Assembly (NCBI GenBank): GCA_947259685.1 | Contig: CAMYNC010000161.1 | Coordinates: 1-7,505 of the forward strand | Length of the DNA stretch: 7,505 nucleotides | Direction of reading: 5' to 3' | From: an uncultured Desulfuromonadales bacterium | Lineage (GTDB): Bacteria > Desulfobacterota > Desulfuromonadia > Desulfuromonadales > Geopsychrobacteraceae | In this document: in pieces, positions 1 through 5,926 of the stretch | How positions within the stretch are numbered: the stretch's first letter is position 1 | Layout: the number at the start of each line of letters is the position of its first letter | The notes under the pieces: model-generated | Told to the model about the DNA's origin: nothing | Seen by the model: the letters and a program-made list of their open reading frames with translations, nothing else | The model's database searches: none | Translations under genes and position numbers: made by a program

Positions 1-399
1 TGTTTTCGATTGATTTGAGATTGCCAATCGGGAAAGAAAACCTGCATTCTGAAGCTTCCACAATTCAATACTCCGTGGCCACGATTATCAAAACTTAGCC
101 CTTTTGCCTGTCCCTCAGACCTCCCTATAACCCCCTGAGAACTCTGTTGCCAAAAGTCCTTCCAAAATGCTTTGCATATATCCTTAGGATTTTTGAGGTC
201 AGCTTGTAGTGGTTCTCAGTATGGATCTTAAGTTCTTTCCGACACAAGAAAGGCCCTACCTGATGATGTTATGTGGGCCTTTTCGGTCTCATTTTTGACT
301 TTTCAAACCCTCTTAAAAAACTTTGCATCTGTGGTGTGTCGCCTCAGCTGCGAATCAACTCAGGTGATGGGCGGGGATAAACTGAAATAGACCGAAAAA
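1..399. other. Region without a supported gene at the left edge
   Basis: No start-to-stop reading frame of useful size is present on either strand. The stretch looks more AT-rich than the operon to the right. It holds a terminator-like hairpin at 248-283, listed separately. It also holds short dyads: GATTG-C-CAATC at 19-29, nested in an outer pair GTTTTC at 2-7 and GAAAAC at 36-41, and ATCCT-T-AGGAT at 180-190. A minus-strand frame is open from 215 off the left edge, but it has no start codon before an ATG at 47-45, so I do not call a gene. I saw no tRNA, rRNA, CRISPR repeat or insertion-sequence end. Confidence 0.6.
248..283. terminator. Rho-independent, probably bidirectional terminator
   Basis: AAAGGCCC at 249-256 pairs perfectly with GGGCCTTT at 275-282, and 248/283 add a G-T wobble on the plus strand. 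The loop is 18 bases, which is long. On the minus strand the stem ends in GGGCCTTTCTT, and it lies about 117 bases past the stop of the outer-membrane gene, so it can end that transcript. On the plus strand it ends in GGGCCTTTT with another T-run at 292-296, so it could also stop a gene entering from the left. The A-run/T-run flanks of a GC-rich stem are typical of intrinsic terminators. Confidence 0.7.
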
Positions 400-1389
400 T
401 TACCAGAATGCTGAGAATCCCAAAGCGAAGGTGTCTGAATCCATGCCGGTAGATTCCTGGGTGCGGGTGCCGATGTACGCTACCTTAACGCCCAAGTGAC
501 GATTGATGGGAAGACCGAAGCTTAACGCCCAAGCCAGGTTCTGCTTTCGATCGTTCTTTTTTACCTCATCTACAGTGGATCTCCCTCCATAGTTATAGCC
601 GGCACTTGCACCCGCCCAGACTCCCGGTCGGAAGGTATAAATCAGATGGCCGTGAATTGCGTAGAGCGGATCCTGCTCGAGTTTTGATTCGTTAAAAAAC
701 TCATCGTTGTCGGAGTATAAAACGATCATTCCTGTTGCTTCCATCGACCATTTCCCACGCGTGTGAACTAGCCCTAGTTGGGGTCGGAAGGTGAACCGAT
801 TTGTACCGAGATTAATCAGCTTATCGTCCATGTATTCACCGGTCGGTAACTGTACTGAGAATCCCGCACCAACAATGGTTTCAACCTTCTTCGACGCTCG
901 GTATGCAGCGTATTCCTTGCCCTGCAGCGGCGGGGCACCGTACAGGTTGACTGCAAAGCGCAACACTGTGTCGGTCCAACCATCCCTATGGACCGTCTTG
1001 GGAGCGCCGTCAAGTAGTCCAGACCAACGTCCCTTCTGGTGGGCTTGCAGGAGTCCGATCCTTGCCGTTTTCTCGAACAATGAAAATGTCCGGATGAATT
1101 TCGCCGCCCAGGTATGCATTTCCATCTGCGCATCTTCGATCTTGAGGACAGGGGAAAAGCCAATGTCCGCATCGGTGTAGGCATATGCAGCACCGGCAAA
1201 GGTTGTGTTGATCGGAAGATGCGTCCAGCGCCTGGGTTCTAGCTCCTCAGCTAGGCATGGAGATGCAAAAACTAAAACCAATGGGACGAGAAGACTGACC
1301 AGAAGAAAACTATTTATGAATTTGAAGAGGATAGCCAAACAACGATTCTTTTGTTGTCGTCCTGTTTTCAGCCCGTCCAAAAAACCCAT
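400..1389 (-). CDS. Outer-membrane beta-barrel protein, MetA-pathway phenol degradation transporter-like
   Basis: The product is 329 residues and looks like an exported outer-membrane channel of the Phenol_MetA_deg family, members of which are thought to pass hydrophobic or aromatic compounds. The basic N-terminus is followed by a hydrophobic stretch (about residues 17-43) and a plausible signal peptidase I site after Ala47 (PCLA/EELEP). The mature part shows alternating beta-strand patterns, the family-like block LPTGEYMDDKLINLGTNRF (181-199) and a C-terminal aromatic residue (FSAFW), the usual barrel-insertion signal. The frame is open to 1434 with ATGs at 1434, 1407 and 1389. I chose 1389 because it alone has a well-spaced Shine-Dalgarno (AAGGAG, 6 bases upstream). 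The n-region is still long for a signal peptide. The gene lies 239 bases downstream of the hydrolase and has its own promoter-like box, so it may be transcribed separately. The substrate is unknown. Confidence 0.8.
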   Translation of the reverse strand: MGFLDGLKTGRQQKNRCLAILFKFINSFLLVSLLVPLVLVFASPCLAEELEPRRWTHLPINTTFAGAAYAYTDADIGFSPVLKIEDAQMEMHTWAAKFIRTFSLFEKTARIGLLQAHQKGRWSGLLDGAPKTVHRDGWTDTVLRFAVNLYGAPPLQGKEYAAYRASKKVETIVGAGFSVQLPTGEYMDDKLINLGTNRFTFRPQLGLVHTRGKWSMEATGMIVLYSDNDEFFNESKLEQDPLYAIHGHLIYTFRPGVWAGASAGYNYGGRSTVDEVKKNDRKQNLAWALSFGLPINRHLGVKVAYIGTRTQESTGMDSDTFALGFSAFW

Positions 1390-1395
1390 CCTCAG

Positions 1396-1401
1396 CTCCT
1401 T
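1396..1401 (-). promoter_or_regulatory. Ribosome binding site of the outer-membrane gene
   Basis: The minus strand reads TAAGGAGCTGAGGATG. AAGGAG is 6 bases before the ATG at 1389-1387. The upstream ATGs at 1407 and 1434 have no usable Shine-Dalgarno: at 1434 an AGGAA directly abuts the ATG, which is too close. This site therefore decides the start. Confidence 0.75.
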
Positions 1402-1414
1402 AGCCATGATTTCA

Positions 1415-1451
1415 ATTATAAATAAAAAGTCCATTTCCTGAGGACAGGAAA
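1415..1451 (-). promoter_or_regulatory. Candidate promoter with overlapping dyad, outer-membrane gene
   Basis: A perfect TATAAT lies on the minus strand at 1420-1415. It would start transcription near 1408 and give a short leader of about 19 bases carrying the Shine-Dalgarno. No good TTGACA lies 16-18 bases further upstream. In that place is a perfect 7-bp inverted repeat, TTTCCTG (1434-1440) AGGA CAGGAAA (1445-1451), centred around -35. This arrangement suits a promoter with a regulator bound at or near -35. The TATAAT and the dyad are seen directly; promoter activity is inferred. Confidence 0.4.
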
Positions 1452-1580
1452 CAACATGGTTTTATCAGAAAGCGAGATAGATAAGAAGGGATTTTCACCA
1501 CTCACCTGTATCAGCAAAGGTATTGGGCAGTGAGAGACGCTATTGAAAGTTTGTGTGCGCTTGGGGAAAATTGATCTGGC

Positions 1581-1604
1581 ACTCATAGAGTGATAGGGTC
1601 ACTC
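1581..1604. repeat. ACTC/GAGT inverted-repeat cluster between hydrolase and outer-membrane gene
   Basis: GAGTGA (1588-1593) pairs with TCACTC (1599-1604) around a 5-base loop. An extra ACTC at 1581-1584 can instead pair with GAGT at 1588-1591. The cluster lies 25 bases past the hydrolase stop. It could be a weak terminator or mRNA 3' hairpin for the operon, but no immediate U-run follows on the minus strand. It could equally be an operator. Nothing decides between these. Confidence 0.35.
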
Positions 1605-1628
1605 AGCGTAACTTCAGAGTAGGAATTA

Positions 1629-2411
1629 TTAAGTAAGTTTTTGCAGAAAATCAGTGAAGGTCTGCAGCGTCTTAGTTGGCTGATCGCGGAAGGGAGAATG
1701 CCCGCAGTCGGGCAGGAGGGTCAGTTCTACTTCCCCTAACAGATGATCTTGGATTTTTTTCAGTTGTTTGATCGTCCCATAGTTATCCAATTCACCCTGA
1801 ATCAAAAGGACTGATATCTCAATCTTTACCAGGTATTCCTCCAGGTTCCAATCCAGAAAATCCTTATCCAACCAGGCTTGATTCCAGCCCCAAAACGCAC
1901 AGCCGACATTGTCGCCATGATAACGGGTCAGTCGTTGGCGCAGATCGGTATTTTCAAAAGCGATTTTGGCTTCACGAATACTCGCCAAGGTGAGTTCTTC
2001 AACAAATACGTGCGGGGCCATCAGGATCAAGCCCTGGATGCGCTCGTCGGAGCAGCCTCCTGCATTGATCAGGGCGATGGACGCTCCGTCGCTGTGTCCC
2101 ACCAGGACAGCCTTCTGGACTCTGGCAGCATTGAGGATTTGCGGCAGGACAACGAGGGCTTCGTCGTGCATGAAGCTTAAGGGGCGTGGCAAAGGGCAGG
2201 GGGTTGAGTTTCCGTAGCCTGCCCGGCTGTAAATCAGCACCGGGCAATCGGTTGCCCTGGCGACCAGACGCGGAAAATCCTTCCACATGGCGACACAGCC
2301 AAGCCCTTCGTGCAGGAAAATTAACGTCCGATCCTTGCTCTGGGCGGGCGTGAGCAGCTGATACTCCAGCTGCAGCCCTTCGATGTCGAAAAAGCCGTGC
2401 TCTTCATGCAA
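1629..2411 (-). CDS. Alpha/beta hydrolase
   Basis: The product is 260 residues, a usual length for a single-domain alpha/beta-fold hydrolase, and has no signal peptide, so it is cytoplasmic. The catalytic triad is visible: nucleophile Ser107 in the elbow GHSDG (105-109), acid Asp209 in QGELDNYG, and His238 in DCGHSPF. An oxyanion-loop motif LHEGLG lies at 33-38, and a Trp-rich lid (about 140-195) sits before the acid. Such enzymes cleave esters, thioesters or C-C bonds; the substrate cannot be read from the sequence. The start is TTG: there is no in-frame ATG nearby, GGAGG lies 12 bases upstream, and the family homology (FFDIEGLQLEY) begins at once. The gene begins 8 bases after the AOR stop, so the two are probably translationally coupled and may act in one pathway. 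Confidence 0.88.
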   Translation of the reverse strand: MHEEHGFFDIEGLQLEYQLLTPAQSKDRTLIFLHEGLGCVAMWKDFPRLVARATDCPVLIYSRAGYGNSTPCPLPRPLSFMHDEALVVLPQILNAARVQKAVLVGHSDGASIALINAGGCSDERIQGLILMAPHVFVEELTLASIREAKIAFENTDLRQRLTRYHGDNVGCAFWGWNQAWLDKDFLDWNLEEYLVKIEISVLLIQGELDNYGTIKQLKKIQDHLLGEVELTLLPDCGHSPFRDQPTKTLQTFTDFLQKLT

Positions 2412-2419
2412 TGGACAGT

Positions 2420-4744
2420 TTATCCTCCGGAAACGTAGGAGATCAGACTGATCTCGCTGCCGTTGGGAATTTCGGTCTGGTCTTCGCCGGCCAGGATCAT
2501 CTTGTCGTTGATGACGATATTAAGGTTCGGATCATCCAGGAGCTGATTGGCTTCGGGCAGTTGGCGTCGCAGCAACTGACGCAATTCGGTAAGGCTGGCG
2601 ACCTGCTCATCGACGATGAGGCTCTGTTCCGGAGCGCCGGGCAGCGGGCAAGGGAATTTGATCTTAATGCTGTAGCCGGTGACAACCTGCGAGAGCTGAC
2701 TGTGCCAGTTAAGTGCCGGAACCCCTTCGCGGTTGAGTCCGGTTAGCTGGTAGAAGCGCTGCTTGAGTTCACTGAACTGCTCCCGGTCGATTTTTTCTCC
2801 CTTGAAGGGGCCAACCTTGATCGGTTCATCGAACCAGCGCTTCGGTAGGCTATCATCCTGCTCCCGCAGCCCGAAGCGGAAATTGAGCATCCGTTCCAGC
2901 CCGGTGATGTTACGGCCGATTTCGTCCAGTTGTTCGGCGTCAAACTGCAACTGAGTGAGTTCGCTTAACTGGCTGGCAAAGTCCTCCAGATCGGGGGTTG
3001 AGGGTGAGTTGAACAATTTGGTGTTGAAGCGACACATGCCGACCGCATCACCGACGGCAAAGGTATTTTCGCAGCGCCGCACAGCGTACTCCTTGCCTTC
3101 ATAAGAGGTCGGTTCGGGGGAGACCACGCCGCCGTAAAGGGCGGTCTTGAACGCAGCGTCATCGTTGATCCGAGCGTTGATCTCCAGGGTGACCCGGTTG
3201 CGCAGGTGATCCATGCCGCGGGTAGAAACCGCCAGCCCTAAGGCGAAGGCTTTGAGTATCCGTGCATCGTGGGGATCGGACTGAAACAGTCCCTTGGAGG
3301 CCATGCTGTATTTAAGGGCCTCGACCGGGTATTTGCCCTGTTCGACTGCACGGCTGGAGGAGGCGATGGTGTCACCGAAGCCTTCTCGTTTGGCGGTCAT
3401 GAACAGCAGCTGTTCAATGACTGGATAGTTCCCCCAGGTTAGCTCCAGGCCGCCGGTGATCTGCTGATCGATGATGCCGCGCTGGTAGAGCTCCATCGCC
3501 CAGGCGATGGCACTGCCGGTGCTTGAGGCATCAAGGGCCAGGTCGTTGAGGATGTTGTTCAGCCGCAGCACCTGCTCCGGTTCTTTGATGCCGATATTCG
3601 GGCCGAACTTGCCGACGGTGATGTATTCGGGGCCTTCCCCCTTGTCATATTTGTCGAATCTGCCGTCGTTGTTGATGCCGTTATAAGTCCGCTGCTTGTG
3701 ATGTTCGAGGGTGCTCTGCTGTTTATCGTAGCTGGCGTTGCCGTTGACGCCGGTCAGCGCGCTGGCGCCCCAGCCACCTTTGCCACCGGGGAGCATGTCG
3801 TTATTGGCACGGCAGCAGACCGGGCACTTGTAACAGCCGCTCATTCCCGGACGATAGGGGTCGAAGTTGTCGGCGTCGAGGCTGTCGTGCCAGGTGGTTT
3901 CCTGATTGTTCTTGGTCCCCATGGCGCCGAGCACCCGACTTGGTTTGTAGAGAAAAGGGGTGCCAACCTTTTTCAGCGCGTTCTGCACCACGCTGGCTGC
4001 GAGGATTTTTTTACCGATCTCCCGGTTCTTCTGCTTGTAGGCGTCAGAAAGATCAAATTCCGGCAGCTTGCCCTGGATGAGGATCGCCTTCAGCTGCAAC
4101 GCGCCCATCTTGGCGCCACCACCACCACGCGCCCAGATCGCTTTTTCCCCCGCCATGATGCCGCTGCAGAGCACCCGGTTTTCGCCGGCGCTGCTGATCC
4201 GTGCCATCGCCATATCTTTCCGCTCATGACAGTCGAAATCCCGCTCGATCGCCGCGGTGAATTCGATGTTGTCCATGCCGCGATAGGGGCTGGCATCAAC
4301 AAAGTCGACCTGTTGTTGCTCGATCTTAAGCAGTGTCCACTGCGGGTTGCGACCATAGAGCACCAGGTGGTCGTAACCTTGACGTTTCAGATAGCTGGGA
4401 AGGAAGTCTCCGGCGTTGCTGTCGAGGATCGCCTGGCTCTCCGGTGAGCGGCTGGTGACGTTGCCGCGGGTGGCGGCAGGCATGTTGCCGGTCAGAACTC
4501 CAGCACCGAAGATCAGTGGCACTTCGGGATCGAGGGCATCTTTTTCTTCCTGCAGCAGGTTGTAGAGCAGGTACATGTTGCCGCCCCGTCCGGCCAGAAA
4601 GTGTCGTGTCGCCTCAAGTGGCAGGTACCCGCGCTGGCAGCTGCGCTGTGCGAGGTCAACAAACAGCACCGCACCCTGAGTCGGGTATTGAGGTTCTGCA
4701 TGCATTCGGTTGAGAAGTCTTGTAACCCGCTGTCTGATATCCAT
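2420..4744 (-). CDS. Aldehyde:ferredoxin oxidoreductase family protein with C-terminal MoaD/ThiS domain
   Basis: The 774-residue product is a tungstopterin enzyme of the AOR family, whose members interconvert aldehydes and carboxylates using low-potential electrons. The pterin-binding N-terminal part (to about 220) shows AGRGGNMYLLYN (51-62), TGNMPAATRG (85-94), SSAGENRV (184-191) and ARGGGGAKMG (205-214). The [4Fe-4S] ligands are complete: C304-x2-C307-x3-C311 plus C571 in DAVGMC. Other family blocks are GPEYITVGKFGPNIGI (371-386), LDASSTGSAIAWAMELY (404-420) and STRGMDHLR (507-515). The AOR part ends near 685. Residues 692-774 form a beta-grasp MoaD-like domain ending VSGG. The protein is far longer than a standard AOR (about 600 residues) because of this tail and an insert between C311 and GPEY. 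GAGG lies 5 bases before the ATG. No ferredoxin-like partner subunit is in the window. BamB-type or YdhV-type functions remain possible, so the substrate is open. Confidence 0.92.
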   Translation of the reverse strand: MDIRQRVTRLLNRMHAEPQYPTQGAVLFVDLAQRSCQRGYLPLEATRHFLAGRGGNMYLLYNLLQEEKDALDPEVPLIFGAGVLTGNMPAATRGNVTSRSPESQAILDSNAGDFLPSYLKRQGYDHLVLYGRNPQWTLLKIEQQQVDFVDASPYRGMDNIEFTAAIERDFDCHERKDMAMARISSAGENRVLCSGIMAGEKAIWARGGGGAKMGALQLKAILIQGKLPEFDLSDAYKQKNREIGKKILAASVVQNALKKVGTPFLYKPSRVLGAMGTKNNQETTWHDSLDADNFDPYRPGMSGCYKCPVCCRANNDMLPGGKGGWGASALTGVNGNASYDKQQSTLEHHKQRTYNGINNDGRFDKYDKGEGPEYITVGKFGPNIGIKEPEQVLRLNNILNDLALDASSTGSAIAWAMELYQRGIIDQQITGGLELTWGNYPVIEQLLFMTAKREGFGDTIASSSRAVEQGKYPVEALKYSMASKGLFQSDPHDARILKAFALGLAVSTRGMDHLRNRVTLEINARINDDAAFKTALYGGVVSPEPTSYEGKEYAVRRCENTFAVGDAVGMCRFNTKLFNSPSTPDLEDFASQLSELTQLQFDAEQLDEIGRNITGLERMLNFRFGLREQDDSLPKRWFDEPIKVGPFKGEKIDREQFSELKQRFYQLTGLNREGVPALNWHSQLSQVVTGYSIKIKFPCPLPGAPEQSLIVDEQVASLTELRQLLRRQLPEANQLLDDPNLNIVINDKMILAGEDQTEIPNGSEISLISYVSGG
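2423..2428 (-). promoter_or_regulatory. Hydrolase ribosome binding site inside AOR Gly-Gly codons
   Basis: The minus strand reads TCC GGA GGA TAA at the end of the AOR gene. GGAGGA is at once the last two glycine codons and a strong Shine-Dalgarno for the TTG start at 2411-2409, with a spacer of about 12 bases. Ribosomes ending the AOR gene would sit on the hydrolase start region, which favours coupled translation. Confidence 0.7.
2423..2671 (-). other. MoaD/ThiS-like beta-grasp domain at the AOR C-terminus
   Basis: Residues 692-774 of the AOR protein match the plan of the sulfur carrier MoaD: a first strand SIKIKFPCP, a helix LTELRQLLRRQLPEA (718-732), then NIVINDKMI (742-750), which matches MoaD's conserved V-N-x-x region, then IPNGSEISLISYVSGG (759-774), which parallels MoaD's DGDEV...PPVTGG ending. 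The Gly-Gly is the extreme C-terminus, directly before TAA, as required for adenylation and thiocarboxylation by MoeB/ThiF-type enzymes. Whether it is activated in this fusion is unknown. Confidence 0.82.
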
Positions 4745-4769
4745 TTTATCCTCGTAAAAGAAATCTATG

Positions 4770-4792
4770 CAGGCGACCCAGCGGGTCGCCCG
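4770..4792 (-). repeat. Intercistronic hairpin before the AOR gene
   Basis: GGCGACCC (4772-4779) and GGGTCGCC (4783-4790) form a perfect 8-bp stem around a 3-base loop. On the minus strand a G-U and a C-G pair extend it to 10 bp. It begins 3 bases after the TGA of the transglutaminase-like gene and ends 16 bases before the AOR Shine-Dalgarno (4750-4753). No immediate U-run follows, so it is a poor classical terminator. An attenuator, an RNA-stabilising stem or an mRNA processing site are the likelier roles. Confidence 0.6.
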
Positions 4793-4795
4793 ATG

Positions 4796-5452
4796 TCACT
4801 GAGATCGCTCCGCATCGGCCCCGAAATCACCGCCAGTGTTATCTCCGAGCAGCTTAGGGCTGTATTTTTGGTAGGTGGCAGTAATCTCCGCAAAGGGAAC
4901 ATCGGCAAAGAAGCCGCGCTCATGGACATATTCCATATGCTTGCGCTGATCGGCATCGAAAGGATGGAAAATCGAATCCTCACGACCGTTGAATTCGAGC
5001 GGCATGACCCGGAACCTGTTGCAGAGTTCCAGATTGAAAGCCGGGGTCGCTTTGACCCAGACACCCTCCAGATAGAGTTCACTGAAGGCATGCCAACGGA
5101 ACAGGTCGCCGCCATTCAATTCGCTTAATCGGGGAGTGTTGAGATGGTTCTGCACATCGGCGAACCCGAGACGCGAAGGAATGCCGACGACACGGCAGCA
5201 AGCTGCCAGCAGCGCAGCTTTGGATATACAGAAGCCATAACGGTTGTGCAGGACCTTGCTGGCCCGGTAGGTATCTGGATCGCTAAAATCGAGATAGGGC
5301 GTGTAACTGATCTCGTCGCGGATTCGATAATAGAGGGCCACCGCTTTTTGCCGAGTGGATTGCGCAGGGTCGACCGTTGCTTTGGCGTAGGCCTGAATGA
5401 TAGCGGCATCGCTATCGACATATTCAGCGCTCTGAAGAAATTGCGGATCCAT
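4796..5452 (-). CDS. Transglutaminase-like (papain-fold) domain protein
   Basis: From the chosen start the product is 218 residues with no signal peptide. It carries a transglutaminase-like core: Cys75 in YGFCISKAALLAAC, the usual nucleophile at the start of a helix, and His121 in WHAFSELYLEG. The third residue, normally Asp in a WVxxDP-like strand, appears to be Thr136 (WVKATPAFN). Family members act as cysteine proteases, amidases or acyltransferases; I cannot name a substrate. The frame is open to an ATG at 5500, which would add 16 residues and overlap the UspA gene by 22 bases. I prefer 5452: it has an A-rich leader with AAGAGG 11 bases upstream, the 5500 ATG has no Shine-Dalgarno, and the DPQFLQSAEYVDSD opening looks like a natural N-terminus. 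The gene lies 26 bases after UspA and 51 before the AOR gene. Confidence 0.82.
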   Translation of the reverse strand: MDPQFLQSAEYVDSDAAIIQAYAKATVDPAQSTRQKAVALYYRIRDEISYTPYLDFSDPDTYRASKVLHNRYGFCISKAALLAACCRVVGIPSRLGFADVQNHLNTPRLSELNGGDLFRWHAFSELYLEGVWVKATPAFNLELCNRFRVMPLEFNGREDSIFHPFDADQRKHMEYVHERGFFADVPFAEITATYQKYSPKLLGDNTGGDFGADAERSQ

Positions 5453-5463
5453 TCGCCACGAAG

Positions 5464-5469
5464 CCTCTT
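5464..5469 (-). promoter_or_regulatory. Ribosome binding site that decides the transglutaminase-like start
   Basis: The minus strand reads AAAGACAAGAGGCTTCGTGGCGAATG. AAGAGG is 11 bases before the ATG at 5452-5450 and lies in the gap after the UspA stop. The in-frame ATG at 5500 is preceded by UspA codons without a purine-rich site. Confidence 0.5.
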
Positions 5470-5478
5470 GTCTTTTGT

Positions 5479-5904
5479 TTAAAATAACAATATCGGACAT
5501 TTAGCGTTACGGATAAGGGCGTTAGCGACCGAGCCGAACATCATGTCGCGAAAGCCACCGCCACCTGGGTGTCGGCCGATAATCACTAACTGAACCTGTT
5601 GTTCAGCGATGACTTTCAGGATTTCTTTGCCGGGCGGTCCCAGTTCAAGTAGCAGCTGCGGTTCAAAACCGGCCGCAAGAAAAGGTTCAGCCAGTTTTGC
5701 AAGGATGCGCTTGCCCGATTTTTCCGCTGCCTCGTAAACCATTTTTTTCTGGATGTCGGGAACCAGGCGCTGGACAAGATGCACATCAACCACATGCAAC
5801 AGCATGATCTCACGCGGCATCAGATCTTGGTTGGCGATGATGGCATCAATCGTATGCTGGGCCGTTTCCGATTCATCGATTGGGATCAGTATTCTTGGTT
5901 TCAT
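5479..5904 (-). CDS. Universal stress protein, UspA family
   Basis: The 141-residue product is a single-domain UspA protein, a cytoplasmic nucleotide-binding dimer in this family. Visible features are the N-terminal strand and Asp of RILIPIDESE (4-13), the LLHVVDVH strand (35-42) and the C-terminal phosphate-binding loop. That loop reads G110-RHP-G114-9 residues-G124-S125, against the usual G-2x-G-9x-G-S/T, so the first spacing is one residue longer and the loop is glycine-rich (GGGG, 114-117). ATP binding is therefore likely but not certain. AGGAG (5915-5919) is 10 bases before the ATG. The gene starts 22 bases after the TRAP permease. A UspA protein encoded with a TRAP transporter has a precedent in TeaD, which regulates ectoine uptake by TeaABC, and a similar role is inferred here. 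Confidence 0.9.
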   Translation of the reverse strand: MKPRILIPIDESETAQHTIDAIIANQDLMPREIMLLHVVDVHLVQRLVPDIQKKMVYEAAEKSGKRILAKLAEPFLAAGFEPQLLLELGPPGKEILKVIAEQQVQLVIIGRHPGGGGFRDMMFGSVANALIRNAKCPILLF

Positions 5905-5926
5905 TTCCAGCAGGCTCCTAAGACGA

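Noticed and set aside
43..47. Possible lipobox-like or small-gene start at the left edge; also a resemblance of the in-frame DNRGHG to alpha/beta hydrolases
   Set aside because: The six-residue resemblance is too short, and no catalytic motifs or start codon accompany it.
1390..1434. Longer N-terminus of the outer-membrane protein (ATG at 1434 or 1407)
   Set aside because: Neither start has a usable ribosome site, the TATAAT box would fall inside the coding part, and the extra residues lengthen an already long signal n-region. The ATG at 1389 has AAGGAG at ideal spacing.
1577..1592. TGGCAC on the plus strand as a possible sigma-54 -24 element
   Set aside because: There is no TTGC-type -12 element at the right spacing, and no plus-strand gene follows.
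3698..4447. Long plus-strand reading frame of 249 codons
   Set aside because: It lies wholly antisense to the AOR gene, whose family motifs are unmistakable. The encoded sequence has no recognisable domain and looks like a complement of GC-rich codons.
4601..5128. Plus-strand reading frame of 175 codons spanning the AOR/transglutaminase-like junction
   Set aside because: It is antisense to two well-supported genes and runs across their hairpin-bearing gap; no family resemblance seen.
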